From an uncultured bacterium (lineage in GTDB: Bacteria; Pseudomonadota; Alphaproteobacteria; Rhodospirillales; Rhodospirillaceae), in contig CAITZE010000226.1 of NCBI GenBank assembly GCA_903896775.1, positions 1-6,453 on the forward strand: DNA of 6,453 nucleotides, in the 5' to 3' direction. The translations under genes were made by a program, and so were the position numbers. Below are positions 6,280-6,453 of this stretch, in pieces (positions within the stretch are counted from its first letter, which is position 1; each line of letters opens with the position of its first letter). The notes below the pieces were generated by a model. It had not been told where the DNA came from, made no database searches, and saw only the letters and a list, made by a program, of their open reading frames with translations.

Positions 6280-6453
6280 TTGTCCAAGACCGATTATGTA
6301 TTCACCAGCGAGTCCGTCTCCGAAGGTCATCCCGACAAGGTTAGCGACCGCATTTCAGATTCCATCGTCGATTTGTGCCTGACGGCCGACCCGCAATCGC
6401 GCATCGCGGTGGAAACTTTGTGCACGACAAATCTCGTCGTCCTTGCTGGCGAA
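6280..6453 (+). CDS. metK: S-adenosylmethionine synthetase MetK, 3'-partial
   Basis: Cytoplasmic enzyme making S-adenosylmethionine from methionine and ATP. The first 58 codons are in the window and the gene runs off the right edge in frame. The N-terminus YVFTSESVSEGHPDKVSDRI carries the family's hallmark TSESVSEGHPDK, including the ATP/methionine-site HPD histidine and aspartate. DPQSRIAVETLCTTNLVVLAGE follows as in other MetK proteins. The later signature motifs would lie outside the window. The start is read as TTG, giving MSKTDYVF, because AGGAG is well placed and the family begins within a few residues of this point; the rare start codon may limit expression. Its product is the methyl and 5'-deoxyadenosyl donor used by MiaB at the other end of the window. 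It lies 217 bases after the XRE stop, behind a strong terminator, and probably has its own promoter. Confidence 0.96.
   Translation, partial: MSKTDYVFTSESVSEGHPDKVSDRISDSIVDLCLTADPQSRIAVETLCTTNLVVLAGE

Noticed and set aside
1..6453. A novel defence, mobile or biosynthetic system
   Set aside because: Every coding region belongs to a known conserved family in a known order. There are no transposase, integrase, phage, toxin-antitoxin or CRISPR signatures and no gene-free stretch over 300 bases.

Overview
The window is a conserved chromosomal housekeeping locus from an alphaproteobacterium. The evidence is the gene order miaB - phoH-like (ybeZ) - ybeY - corC-like (ybeX) - lnt - PraR/PhrR-type XRE regulator - metK, GC-rich coding sequence, and protein sequences of alphaproteobacterial type. 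The order within the class cannot be fixed by eye. There are no mobile elements, CRISPR arrays, tRNAs or rRNAs. All genes are on the + strand, and the two gene-free gaps are about 150 and 220 bases.

Positions 1-5413 are a tightly packed set of five genes, probably one operon. miaB (5' end cut off by the window) makes the ms2i6A37 tRNA modification. It is followed after 25 bases by the PhoH-like ATPase, read here from a GTG start. The ATPase overlaps ybeY by an ATGA, ybeY overlaps the CBS-domain protein by another ATGA, and lnt follows after only 2 bases. A hairpin plus T-run at 5429-5458 closes the unit. The theme is tRNA modification, ribosome and rRNA maturation (YbeZ-YbeY-YbeX), and lipoprotein maturation (Lnt).

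Positions 5414-6136 hold a monocistronic regulator gene. It has small inverted repeats in its upstream region that are candidate autoregulatory operators, and a textbook 14-bp terminator hairpin after its stop.

Positions 6137-6453 hold the metK leader and the first 58 codons of metK (S-adenosylmethionine synthetase), which runs off the right edge. metK appears to start at TTG behind a strong AGGAG. Its leader is the least explained part of the window. It has several hairpins, a possible promoter overlapping a terminator-like hairpin, mutually exclusive pairings involving GGGCGT and two ACGCC copies, and an exact 8-base direct repeat flanking the Shine-Dalgarno. It does not obviously match a SAM riboswitch class as I know them.

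No previously undescribed multi-gene system is evident. The coding content is standard, and the findings worth following up are in the intergenic regulatory DNA.
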